64,000 nucleotides of DNA from Seison nebaliae (Eukaryota > Rotifera > Pararotatoria > Seisonacea > Seisonidae). The first letter of the stretch is position 1, and each line of letters begins with the position of its first letter. This document shows, piece by piece, positions 50,501 through 62,763 of the stretch. The stretch is from contig JALJEE010000699.1 in the NCBI GenBank assembly GCA_023231475.1, positions 1 through 64,000 of the forward strand, read 5' to 3'. Made by a program: the position numbers and the translations under genes. The notes beneath the pieces were generated by a model, which worked only from the letters and a program-made list of their open reading frames with translations, ran no database searches and was not told the DNA's origin.

Positions 50501-51144
50501 GAATCAATCATAATTTTTAAAAAAGAAAAGGAACACGGAAATAAGAATCGACATCAAATTTATATTCAACGTCAGTCTTATCCTGACAAATTCTTTTACT
50601 TCTCTTCTACTTAAATGGAAAATCTTTTCCACTTCTCTTTTTTTCTGCCAACACAATCCATGTTGCGTATTTGGGATATAAGAATAAACGACGAAATATG
50701 TCTCCCCTTCATTCAACGTCTATCCAGATAACTCCAATAAGCTCTACCGTCAATTGGGAAAGTGAAATAATTTGTCAATTTGACAATTTAACTTCCATCA
50801 ATCTTTATTCTTGTCATGGAACGCTCAGACGGATTGCCGGTTACTCCGACAATAGATATCCACTTCCGGGATTAGTTCAATAATATTTTATCAAATTAAA
50901 TTGCGATAGATTCCTCTCATCTTCATTTAAAGACGAATATGAAAGAAGAAACCATTAACTTTTTCTTAAGTCAAATTCAATTCGAGAAAATCGTAGAAAT
51001 TAATTAAATTATTTAACAAAACTTTTAATTTTCTTCACTTCTAAAAATGCTTTCCTGAAATGAAATGACCCTTTTTATGAAATCGTTTAAGGAAATTTTG
51101 TTAAAAAAATATTTTAAAGAAATGAATTTTTAAGAACGAGTTTA

Positions 51145-51430
51145 GAGAATCATCCTGATTCTCCGGTTTTCAGGAGAACTCATTATTAGTCTTTCGTTAA
51201 GGTGTGAAAGTGTGAGAAGGAATTATTATGATTAAGATTATCAATGTTTGTACGACAAGTTAGGAAGAGGAATTGTCATATGAATATAGCGGTTAACTGG
51301 CACCATATCGTTTTTTTTTGATTGCGAGGAAATGTGATAAGAAGCGTTGGAAATGAGAACTTCCTCGTCTTTGTGAAGTTTAAGAGCAAGATTAAGGCTA
51401 TTCTCGTCCGATGAGAATTATTAGTCTTTC
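51145..51430. repeat. Two hairpins each followed by the same 14-base sequence
   Basis: GAGAATC/GATTCTC (51145-51163, 5-base loop) is followed at 51182-51195 by ATTATTAGTCTTTC. ATTCTC/GAGAAT (51400-51418, 7-base loop) runs straight into an identical copy at 51417-51430. The hairpin arms share the GAGAAT core. The structure is seen directly; the meaning is unknown. Confidence 0.6.
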
Positions 51431-52500
51431 ATATTATTTCTGATGGAAGAATTAGTTAACCGACATGTTTTCAATTAATTCTTTTCGACATAATCACCAC
51501 CACTACACATCTTTCATTCCATTTCCTTTCACGATGATTATGGTGAGGATGATGAATATTAGATTCCCAATTTATCACTTTCCACCTGTCTTTCTTCTTT
51601 GTAATAAATTTTGTTTAGAGGATGATGAGAATTGGGATTAGAGAATCGGACAATATATCGATTAAAAGGAAAATTCGATTCGGGAATACCATCAAGTTTA
51701 ATTAATCGAGTCCTTTTCCAGTTATATAATGAACTATCAAAATAAAAAAGTATTTGGAGATAACTAGAATTAATAAAAGATTAATAATAATAAATGTAAT
51801 CATATTGTTGATGGTGTTGTGTGGAGTGTAAGAGCCAAGCGAAGAATGCTGAGAAATAAAACTAAGAGATTCTCTAACGAAGAGAATCCTTATTTAGTTT
51901 TGTACTCAAAAGAAATGTGGTCGTTGATTGAGGAAAGATGTTATCACGCGTCCAGATATATTGTTCCACACAACAATCTAATCGTTCTAAAGGTAATCAA
52001 TTCCTATTTGGGATGAGATGGGATGAATTGCCTCGTGTCAATTAAATGACCAGTTTCCTTTTTTTCTTTTACGACTAACAAAATGAGAATTTCATTTAAA
52101 TGATTGATCATAATCAACAAATAAGATATTGGGAATAAATTCCACATTTATTCTCAATTTCTTTAAGAAAAACATTTTATAGTTTTCTCTAGCAAAATTT
52201 TTTGGATCTTTCAAATTCTTCTAGGAGAATTACGATTCAATCGAATTGAAAAAAACATCCACCACATAACAGATATATAGGAGAGATATTTCAGTAATCG
52301 TTTCATTCTGTTTGTAATCGACTTGGTCGATATAGTTGACCATTTCGATGGTCAATCTTCAAATTATTCGAAATTGAAATTTTTTCATCCTTTAAAAAAA
52401 AGGAGATTATAAAAATTAATTTTTTTCATTTATATTTTTTTTAGAATCTCTAAGTATTTCAGGATTTTTCATCTACATAATTCTTTAAATTCATTTCCAA

Positions 52501-55500
52501 ATGAGAATGAAACACCATCATAATCTTATACTGATGGTGTTGTTGGTAGTGGATGTGAGTAGCAGTTTAGTGATTGATATTCCTCATTTCGATCAATCAA
52601 CTTCCAATGACAATGTAAGAGAACATCAGAAACGTTTATTGAATGAACAACTGAACAGTCAACGTAGCGGGAACGGAATAATCCAGAAAGAGAATGAGAA
52701 AGTTGATGGTGATTTTAATGAATTATTACCGAGAGAGTCGAAAAGTGAAATGAGTTCGACAACAAATGAGATAACTTATCCGTATTTCGAATGTCCACCA
52801 CACACTGGTATCTATTCGGACAAGATCATGTGCAATGCTTATCATCGTTGTCAATGTAAAGCGAATGGAATTTGTGAACATCGTTCATATTTGTGTACGA
52901 TAGGCACGTTGTTTGACGAGAGGAAGAAGACATGTGTTGGAACGAAGAATGCTGATGAGATTTGTGAATCCAAAAATCAGACGTATGTTTTTTGGTTGAA
53001 CAACGAGAATAATCGTCGAAATATCGATGAAAGTATTGTGAATTTAATGATGAAATGGAAAAGGAGAAATGAAACGGAAATGCGATCAGCCACACTCCAT
53101 TCGACTCGAGTTTATTTCAAATGTCCCAAACATGAAGTTGGACGATTCGAAGATGAGAATGTTTGTAATATCTTTCACGTTTGTCTAATGGATGAGATGA
53201 CTGGACGGACTCTCGATCAACCATTTCTTTGTCCATTTGGAACTATTTTTCGGGTGATAGATAAACATTCAATGTATTGTGATCGAATGAAACCGAATGA
53301 TTGTGCAGGTAAATCGATATATTTCGGGGCTAAAATTACCAATGTGTCCGACGATATTCGAGATCATCCGTTAGAGTTGGACAATAATATTGTGACGGAA
53401 ATGCACGAATGTAAAGGAGATGATGAAGGTACCAATCTAATTGGCGATTCGTCATTCTGTAATGTTTATCATCGATGTGATAAGAATAATAGATCGGAGA
53501 AACAGTTGGCTAAACGATATATGTGTGAGAGTAATCTGATGTTTAATCCGTTGTCTCATCTCTGCGATTATCCGATCAATATCAATTGTGAACATAAAGA
53601 AATTATGAGAGTCATCATCAAAAATGGAACAATTCCCGTTTTTTCAACACCAGCAGCACATTCACAATCACCTCTCTGGTCAGCTGTCACATCGAATGAA
53701 ATGACATCGACGAAATCGACGTCAACGAAAAAAGCAAAATCGGCAAAACTGATCGATGGCGGTTTTTATGACGAACATGAAAGAAATCGACAACAAATTC
53801 ATATTATTCACAATGTCCCAATTCCATTAAATTGTCCCACTAATCTTCTAAATACTCTCGTTCCCGATGAGAAGTATTGTAATATTTTCCATCATTGTCA
53901 TCAAGGTCAAGGTACTGTATATGTGTGTGAGAATGATCAAGCTTTCGACGCCTATGCCAATGGATATGGAGCATCGGGAGCTTGTAATAAAGAAGAGAAT
54001 GTTAATTGTTTTGGCAAATTTATTCTTACGTCTTATGGTCAACGTTATGGCCAACCACCGAAACGAATAAGTCAAACACCAATTCCCACCGTCCAACAAC
54101 AACAAGTACCATCCTCTTCCTTATCGAGTACTAGGCCAATGGTCATCATCAGCTCACGTAATGTTAATACAAATAAGAATAATTTTAATAATAATAATAA
54201 CTTTAATAACAAAAACAACAACAATAACAACAATGATAATAACAATAAGAATAACATTTTTTTGAATGAACAGAAAAATGGTATTCGAGTTGAATTGAGT
54301 TCAATTCCATTCGATTGTTCACAAATTGGAAATGGTCATCATAAAAATGGACAATATTGTGATATATTTCATGCATGTGTAGGTGGTGTAAATAAGAAGA
54401 CATTCGCCTGCGAACAATTAGGTGAACGAATTTATTTCGATGAGGCAAAACAAAAGTTTTATTTTTCTTCTTGTTGTTCGAAGGGAGTTCAAATTAAAAT
54501 TTTTAGATGTGAATTCTTACGCTCGTCAAATGGATGTCCAATGAATAATTATTATCAGGCGATCGAGAATCAGACACCACCTCCAACACAAACGCTGACG
54601 CCCTTTGATAACGAATGGAAAGATTTAGTTCGACAGCGAGATTCATTTTCTTGTCAAGGTTCCAATTTACATCAGTTCGCATTGTTCATGTTATTCGATT
54701 TTTAGGTAAATCAAACGGCTTCTATGGTAGTCGATGGTGCAATGTATTTTATCGATGTTATAGGGGAAAGAAGATCGAATACATTTGTGCAGCAATGAGT
54801 CGAGGTGGTGATAGATTATGGTGGGCTACACATGACCAACCAGAACGATTGATAAGTGCTAAAGAAGCCAAATGTACATGGCCATGTGACACAAAAGCAT
54901 GTCAAGCACCTGGCGGAGTATTAAGATTAAGGCAATATACTGGATGGTATGAATCGAGAGATACGGCACCAATAAGAAAAGCCTCATTATCTTCCTGTTT
55001 AGGAACGAGGAATTACCAAGTGCCAACGGATTTAAGCCAATTTGCTAGTGACATTCAACCACCGTCGTTCAATGTGGATAGTCGGTTTAGCTGTCAAGGT
55101 CGAGGAGATGACTCATATTTCGATAGTGAATGGTGTAACGTCTTCTTTCGATGTGTTGGAGGTCAACGATACGATTTCAAATGTGCATTGGCCACAAATA
55201 ATCCATATGATTTGTGGTGGAACGAACAAGAGAAACGATGTGATTGGCCTTGTGTATTGAATTGTAATAAACCAATATTTAACAGTAGTCGCTCTGCTGC
55301 AGACATTAAACAAGAAGATGCGTCTTCTGGTCGTGATGAATGCGTTCAAGCTGGTTCATTTAATCCCAATATGATTTATAACAATAATAATAATAATAAC
55401 AACAACAATTATAATAACAACAATAACAATTACAATAATAACAATTATAACAACAACAACAATAATAACAACAACTACAACAACAACAACAACAACTTTA

Positions 55501-55574
55501 ATAATAATAATAACAACAACTATAATAATAATAATAACAACAACTATAATAATAATAATAACAACAACTATAAC

Positions 55575-55630
<56 letters not shown>

Positions 55631-58600
55631 TTATCAACCAAATAATGGATGTGCATCAGGTACCAGTGGTGGCAGTGGTTGTGTCTCAAATACTGGTCAA
55701 ATACAACCTCCCATATCTCAACCTCAACCGTCCAATTCTTATGGAACTTATTCTAATAATAACATTTATCCCAAACAACAACAACACCAACAACAACAAA
55801 AACCGATTCCACCTCCACCTCAAGCACCTCAACTGCCTCCACCTCTTCCCAATAAACCGGAAAATTATCATTCCTTGTCATTAAACATTTTACCGGAGAC
55901 TGGAATATTTTGTGGTTCGGTGGGCAAGTTGATATCCCAACGATACTGCAATGTTTATTATGAATGTGCATCAATCTCCTCTCAACCCCAAGCATTCGAG
56001 TGTGTCGATTCTTATTTTTCGATGAACGACCAACGTTGTGTAGCAAAAACTTCATTCCAATGTAACGGTAATGAATTCCCTTATGATTCCATTCCAATAC
56101 AAGAGAATCCTGATAAATTCACCTGTCGACAACAGACCACATTATACATCATCCATTCTCCCATTTATTGTAACGTCTACTATTTCTGCAATGGCCAGAA
56201 TGAACAGCCGGCCATATTCCGATGTTATGACCGACGATCATCATCTGACAGTGTCTTCAATCGAGATACTCAACGATGTGAGAAAGCGACGAAATTTACT
56301 TGTCCAACTCAAATCTACCGAAATGAAAAAACTTATCGAAGTGAGCCAGTCGATCATCAGTCATTTCCTACATTAGCCACGAGTATTCAATGTGGATCGA
56401 CTGAAACGTTTCTCTCTCAGCATACCGATTATTGCAACCTTTATCATTCGTGTGCTTACGGAAAATATCAGTTATATGTCTGTGTAGAATCCGATTCTAC
56501 TTCACTCAAATCTTATTTCAATTTCCCGTTAGGTGAATGTTCAGCACCTCTGACGACTCTCTGTCCATCCAATCGCATATTTCCATACGAACGTTTATTC
56601 AGACCATCTTTCCATTTATCGAATGGAAATAATTTGGACGCGATAAATTTCAAAGCTGCTCCATCTATACCTCATCCATCTTCATCCGATACCTCCATTT
56701 CCATAAAGCAGTTTATGACTCGAGAACTATACGAGAAGATTGAACCAATTCCTACGAATTGTTTAGGAACCAGTCGATTCATTTGGAAGAATCCCACTTA
56801 TTGCGACGTTTATGTCGTGTGTAATTTAGGAGAGATTCGATTGATGCAATGTTTGCGAACGGATACACATTCAAATATAGGAGTGGCTTATGATCAAGAA
56901 TTAGGTGATTGTACTTCCGCTACTCATGACAATTGTAAGAGTGATCTATATTATGGATCGCCAACGAAGAAAACGAGAACGGAGAATATTCCCATAACCA
57001 TTCGTATCGATAGCGATTTCTCTTGTATAGATCGTTCGAATGGATATTATGAATCGGAATGGTGTAACGTCTTCTATCACTGCAGTAATGGGAAGAGAAG
57101 TGATAAGAGATGTCCCATCAAATCAGATGAAACGACAAAATTATCGTATGATTTGTGGTGGCAACATCAATCCACTTCATACAATGCCAATAATTTGCAG
57201 TTCTTAGCCGATAAATATTCGGATGTTGGACAGTGTGCACATCCGTGTAAGAGTAATTGTCGTAAAGGAATTTATTTGGATAACGATGAGATGACATCGA
57301 AAACGCATCTGTTCAATATTCAACAAATACTCCAAATCGATCATCAGTTGAATCAGAACGTTTGTCAATCATCCAATTCTTTATCAAATTCCAATCAACC
57401 CACACCAGTAAATGATGCGAATGTGGAAAGGTATTTATGTAAATATTCGGGATATATGGCGGATGAGAAATATTGTAATATTTTCCATTCTTGCAAATCA
57501 CCAAATCTTCCTCCTGTTGCCACTTACCAATGTGCATCAGGTCAAGTATTCAATCGACAACTCTCTCAATGTACTCCAAGTGCGATTTGTGAATCGACCG
57601 TATATCAATTCACGAAAACTCCTACCCAATCTTCAACATTACATTCCATATTTACCTCCACTCCCTCATCGAACCATTTCGATTCAATAAAGAATCCGAA
57701 TATCCATTTTACTTGCACCAAATCCAACACGATAATGGCTGATAGTATATACTGTAACATTTACCATCAATGTGGCTCGTTGAATGAACTGCCTCTCACC
57801 TCATACAAATGCCATTCCGGGTACGCATTTGACGAAAGATGGAATCAATGTCGTCCAAGTGACGCATGTTTATTGATACGGTTTAATCGTGAATTCGATG
57901 TCGTTCCATTACAAATCAATATGCCTGGTGGTAGTACTTGTCGAAGTTTGGGAATTCATCAAGTCAAATTTGAAGGATTACGATATTGCGATCTCATGTA
58001 TGCTTGTCATCCAAATGAACATAAACCTAAATTATACCAATGTCGCTCTAATGGTGATGTGGCATATTTCTCGTCGAAACTTCGAGCTTGTATTTATGCA
58101 CATCGAGGTGAATGTGATTCTCCCAACACCGTACTAGGAATCATTCCACAATTACATCTCACATCCACCACTCAGAAACTGTGGGCAAATCTTCGTTCGA
58201 TGCAATCGAGTGAAACGACGTTATCACCATTGAATGATCATCTCAAATATCCAGATATCACTGCCAATTTTTTTAATAAAAAATTCCGTTGTCCTTTCAA
58301 TTTGACATCCGACACTTATTTGGCAGATGAAGAATTTTGTGACGTCTTCCATTATTGCTCGGCTGATGGTCATCATTCGACTCATATTTGTGAATCGTCA
58401 TATGATGGTTCTTACAGTTTATGGTGGGAGAATCAGAAATTACCATCAAAAGTTTCATCTAATTTCATTTTCTTCTTTATTATCATTTGTAGACTATTAA
58501 TTGTATTTGGCCGTGTGCAATGCAATCGATCGAATCCTATTGTCCAGCAATGAAGAAAGTATTCATACAACAACAACAATTTGTGATTGGAGGAATATCT

Positions 58601-60297
58601 CAAAAGAAAGTTTTAGATAATTTATGTGGAAAGGAGAATATTGCGTCGGAAAGGATCGATGACGAAATGTTGAAAGAGATCTCCAAAACAAAGAATAATC
58701 AATCGGACATTATTCTACCAGCATCAGCCAATTTAGGTTCGTAAAATTAGTTTTCTTTCAAATTCACTTTAGATTTCATCACTTTAATTATCATTTATTT
58801 TATAATTAACTTGCACCTTCATCTTTTTGTCTATAGATGTGGAATAAAAATCAGATCTAAATTTCATCTCATTCTTAACTCCAAAATGAACAGATAGAAA
58901 TGAGAAATTTTATTCAAAATAATAAATATTCGGAATTGTTCCCGAATGCACCAAATCTGCACAAACTTTAAAAAACTTGCACAATAATTAATATATTAAT
59001 ATTCAGTTTCTTATCTTTTAAACACTTTATCAAATTGTGATAATTTCCATTTCTTATTTTTATTCTCAATACCATTTCCCAATGAAAGAAGAAGACGAAA
59101 TCATCTTCAGAAAATCAAGGAAATATATTGTAGTATCAATTTCTCACATCTATTAGTTATTGTCACTCGTGTTATTCCAATTTTTTTTTTCATTTCTCTC
59201 AAATCTCATTTCTTTTAAACGTTGAAAAATAAATGATTTTTTTCCATCTTCATCCTTCTCATGACGTCATCAGTTAGTATTGCTGGTTATACACCATGTA
59301 CTGAAAGCGATGAATGGTATATCAGTCATAAGACGATCCGATGTAATAATGAATATCGTCGTCATGGTTATGCGCCCGATGCGAAGGATTGTTCCAAATA
59401 CTACAAATGTTCAAGTGAAATCGATCGAACTGATAATATGTCGACAGGTAAAACTTTCATTATCTTATAAGATTTTTTTGATGTAAAAATATAATGAAGG
59501 TTGGCTCCAATCATGTTTAGCTGGATTGTGGTGGGATCAATCGAGAAAGATGTGTGTCATGCCAAATGAAGTTCCATGTGATCCATATCAAATCATCAAC
59601 AATATGGGTTCATTTTCTGCTTTTAATTTTAATTATTTATTATCTCTCTCAAAGGTCTACTACAACAAATGGATGAAAAAACAAGGACGGATGAAAAGAT
59701 GACGGAAAAGAAAAAAGAGAATCGATTAGATTACACATGGACCAATTGGTCCAAATTAAAGAGGGAGAAGAGTTTAATGAATAAGAAATGTAGTTTACAT
59801 AGTTGTTCATCCGTCGGATTGTCATCCTATCGACCAATGCGAAGTATATTAACAAATCCTCGGTATTTGTTAGATATTTATATGAGACTTTCTCACATAA
59901 AACTAATTAATTCTCTTACAGTTACAAATGTGATGGGCAATGTGCGGCGTTGATGCGCTGCCCTAACAACTTAGTTTTCGACGACGATTTACAACGATGC
60001 GAATGGTTTCTCTTTACTAAACGAGGAGCAACATTGAGACGGAAGATATTGAAGGCAAATGGACGAATGGCATTCCATTTCTTTAATGAAACGAAAAAGG
60101 AAAGAAGTGAACGGGATGTCGAATCGATAGACGAATTCAAATCGATTCTCAACAAATATACGACATTCGATGGATTTCTTACGTCGAAGAATGAATGTAA
60201 ATGTCGAATTGAAGATTTAACTTCAGTAACCAAATCGTTATATTTATCCACCGTTGCTATGGATCATATCGTTGGCAACAGCTCAATCTCAAAATAG
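52501..60297 (+). CDS. Giant secreted chitin-binding protein with about 17 CBM14 (peritrophin-A) modules
   Basis: Extracellular protein expected to bind chitin in cuticle or gut lining. Exon model: 52501-54455, 54507-54658, 54706-58451, 58493-58736, 59274-59447, 59500-59607, 59655-59862, 59922-60297; 2320 aa, all phases consistent. A signal peptide is clear (MRMKHHHNLILMVLLVVDVS). About 17 modules follow the six-cysteine pattern, with a (Y/W)C(N/D)(I/V)(F/Y)(H/Y).C core, e.g. EKYCNIFHHC, SEWCNVFFRC, EEFCDVFHYC. A subset has an LWW...CxWPC variant (modules 6, 7, 12, 16). Removing the 51-base in-frame intron 54456-54506 restores a regular cysteine spacing (FDEAKQKCEF), which supports it. An Asn run of about 85 residues splits modules 7 and 8, followed by Gln/Pro-rich sequence. 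A degenerate cysteine-rich tail ends the protein. No chitinase or other enzyme domain is seen. Confidence 0.88.
55379..55635 (+). repeat. Polyasparagine-coding AAC/AAT repeat
   Basis: An in-frame triplet tract encodes mostly Asn, with scattered Tyr and a Phe, inside the CBM14 gene (about residues 927-1012). From 55512 the 24-base unit of three AAC codons plus TATAATAATAATAAT recurs at 55512, 55536 and 55560. The 3' part is a purer AAT run. The mixed codons suggest expansion by repeat-unit duplication, not simple slippage alone. Confidence 0.9.
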
Positions 60298-60349
60298 ATT
60301 AAACGGGAAACAGTTTTTGTAAATTCTTTCCAATTCTTCTTGTACCGTA

Positions 60350-60391
60350 TTTATTTCTCATTCTGTGTTGTTTCTTCTTTTAATCAATAAA
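60350..60391. terminator. Overlapping poly(A) signals of two convergent genes
   Basis: AATAAA on the plus strand at 60386-60391 lies 89 bases after the CBM14 stop. TTTATT at 60350-60355 is AATAAA on the minus strand, 125 bases after the T-box stop. If both are used, the two transcripts overlap at their 3' ends by several tens of bases. Confidence 0.5.
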
Positions 60392-60479
60392 TATTATTAT
60401 GAAATGATAAAATGAGAAAAAGAATCAAAAAAAGAAATATCAATTTTTCCCCACAACATTTTTCCGTTTGCTCAGGACG

Positions 60480-62763
60480 TTATGGTGGAAGATCTTTGAC
60501 AAACGGAAGTATGGATTGTGTAAAGAATGGTGATGGTGTTGGATCAGTGAATGGTGGTAACATTACATATTCGGTAGTTGGTTGACATTCATTTGTATTC
60601 GCCAACTTTTTTGTAGGGGAAACAAATGAGGATTGATGATTATCATTTCGATGTCGCTTCTTTGGAGAAAGGAATTCATCAATATAATTATTCGGATTCA
60701 TCTCTTGTAAATTCTCATTATTATTTAAAGTTGGTGTTGTTATTACTGTTGTTGTTGTTGAAGAAGAAGAGGATGATGATGATGATGATGATAAGGAAGA
60801 TGAAGTTGTATTAAGAATTAATTGTGGAAGGAAATTGGCTGGAGAAAGAAAGAGATGTGGATAGAATGAAGCTAAAGCAGCAACAGCATTATCATTATTA
60901 ATGGTATTCTCCATTTTATTGTGAAGAAGTTTATTCTCATCTTTCTTTATCATCAAATCACCATTAAACGACGATTTTTGTAATGACGATGAACAATCAG
61001 AAAATAATGGAACATGTTGTTGTTGTTGTTGTTGTTGTTGGTTTGGTGTTGAAAATTGGAAATTATTTTGAGAACAGAATTGATTCGACATCAAATTGAA
61101 CATGGCTGTTTGATTATTTAATAATTGTTGATTATTATTTGTCTGATCAATTTCACGTTGATGTGGAAATGAGAAGGAATTGCGATGGCAATTCATTGGA
61201 AAGTTGGGAGGTGAAGATGCGATAGTTGATGATGTCACTGATGGAATAATCGAGGGCGAATTGGCGAGAAGAAGATCAGATGAGACAAATGATTCCGAAT
61301 TTTGTTTGTTAATTTGATCAATTTTCAACTTCGAATTCGTTTGATCCGACTGTAGTTGATGTAAGAGCTGATTGGAATTATTATTCGTAGCATTACTATT
61401 ATTCATATTCATTGCCGCATGGGCCGCCGATATCTGATGAATCATTTCTACGACACTTGAAAATGAAGAAAATTTATTTGAATTAAAACGTAAAATAATT
61501 CTTTCGACGAAGATAGTAACCTGTCTTCCGAATCACATTCGCGGAAACCTTTAGCAAATGGATTACTTGCAATCTTTAATTGAGTAATCTTCATTTGAGA
61601 AATTAGAAGAAAAGATTTTCAAACAAATTAAATGAAACTCGATGATTCTGATATGCAGTCACTGCGACAAATTTAGTTTCTTTAAAAACAAACGTATTAT
61701 AATGTTGATAATCTGAATCGTTCATATTATCATTATTATTATTATTATGATTATTATTATTATTATTGTTGTTGTTGTTATTGTTATTATTTAGAGAAGG
61801 AGAAGATGAAGAATTAAATGACGAATCCAAATCATTATTTCGACCAAGAACACTTGATAATAAGAGATTACTAAAATATTGTGATGTAGTAGTTGTTGTA
61901 GTGGTTGTGGATGTTGTTGACGATTGTGGATGTTGTGTGGAATTATTTAAAGGAATTTCATTTATTGGATTGATATAAACAATATGAAATCTCGGTTGAT
62001 ATTTGTGCATCGAATTGAGAATAATCTTTAGAAGAAAAGTGGAAATAGAAAAAAAAGAATAATGTAATTCCAACATGTCCGTTATCATCCAAAATATTGT
62101 TTGTTAATTTCAATTTATCAAATGAAACGATATTCTTCATCCATTGGCCACCTTTCTGTGGAGAATCGGGATGAACATGAACACGACTCGGTAATTGTGG
62201 ATCGGCTTTACCCGCCACCATCCAATTCGAACTAGAAATAATTTAATAATTTTTCAAAAATATTCTACTAACTTATAGAATGCGTAGCGATAACGCTTAT
62301 CATCGATTGGTTGGAAATCCATTATAAGAACATAATCACTAAATGGATCCAATCCTCCAATCTTCAATTGAAATGTGGGGAACATCCGTCTTTAATTTAT
62401 TTTATTAGAAAATTTTGATTAAGAATTGAGGAGGAACCTTCCAGCTTTTGTCACAATCATTTCCGTTCCCAAATTGTCGAACTCTTGCCAAAGTGCTCGA
62501 CATTCGAGATGTACCTTTGCTTGACGTAAAGCTGGATGCATTAATTTGGCATCACTCGGATTCTCTAAAGCTCGTCCGATAGCCACCGTGTCATTCTTGT
62601 CAGTTCGACGACGTTGCAAATGGTGATGGTTTGAAGAATTCTGTTTCAGAGTATTTGATTTGTTCTTACTCATTTTATTCGGACGTTCTTTCGGTAATTT
62701 CTTTCTCTCATTACTCTGTTTTTCACATTCGTCTGACATCGATTTCATAAATATTCCTTTCAA
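60480..62763 (-). CDS. org-1: T-box transcription factor, Tbx1/org-1 subfamily
   Basis: Sequence-specific nuclear transcription factor. Six exons on the minus strand: 62763-62438, 62389-62273, 62231-62075, 62025-61639, 61588-61521, 61455-60480; 676 aa, phases consistent. The T-domain starts near residue 80 ([25 protein letters not shown]). It continues with [60 protein letters not shown] and [11 protein letters not shown], and ends with [26 protein letters not shown]. HPDSPxKGxQWMKxIVSFDK and DDNGH are the Tbx1/10/org-1 signature. Between HIVYINP and TFVFKETKF a Ser/Thr/Asn-rich insertion of about 90 residues replaces the usual short loop. The 320-residue C-terminus is Gln/Asn/Ser-rich. Family role: mesoderm and muscle-founder identity in insects. 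Start: first ATG; MSDE nine residues later is an alternative. Confidence 0.9.

Larger units (their letters stand above)
47402..52500. other. Gene-poor region between the zinc-finger and CBM14 genes
   Basis: About 5 kb with no gene I can support. The frames (60-83 codons) have no motif. At 48386 an ATGAAG is followed immediately by a good donor (GTAAGC), which could be a mini first exon, but no partner exon is evident. A hairpin pair with a shared tail lies at 51145-51430. The last few hundred bases are probably the promoter and leader of the CBM14 gene. Confidence 0.5.

Noticed and set aside
55356-55689. Minus-strand frames of almost pure Ile/Val or Tyr
   Set aside because: Shadows of the polyasparagine tract.
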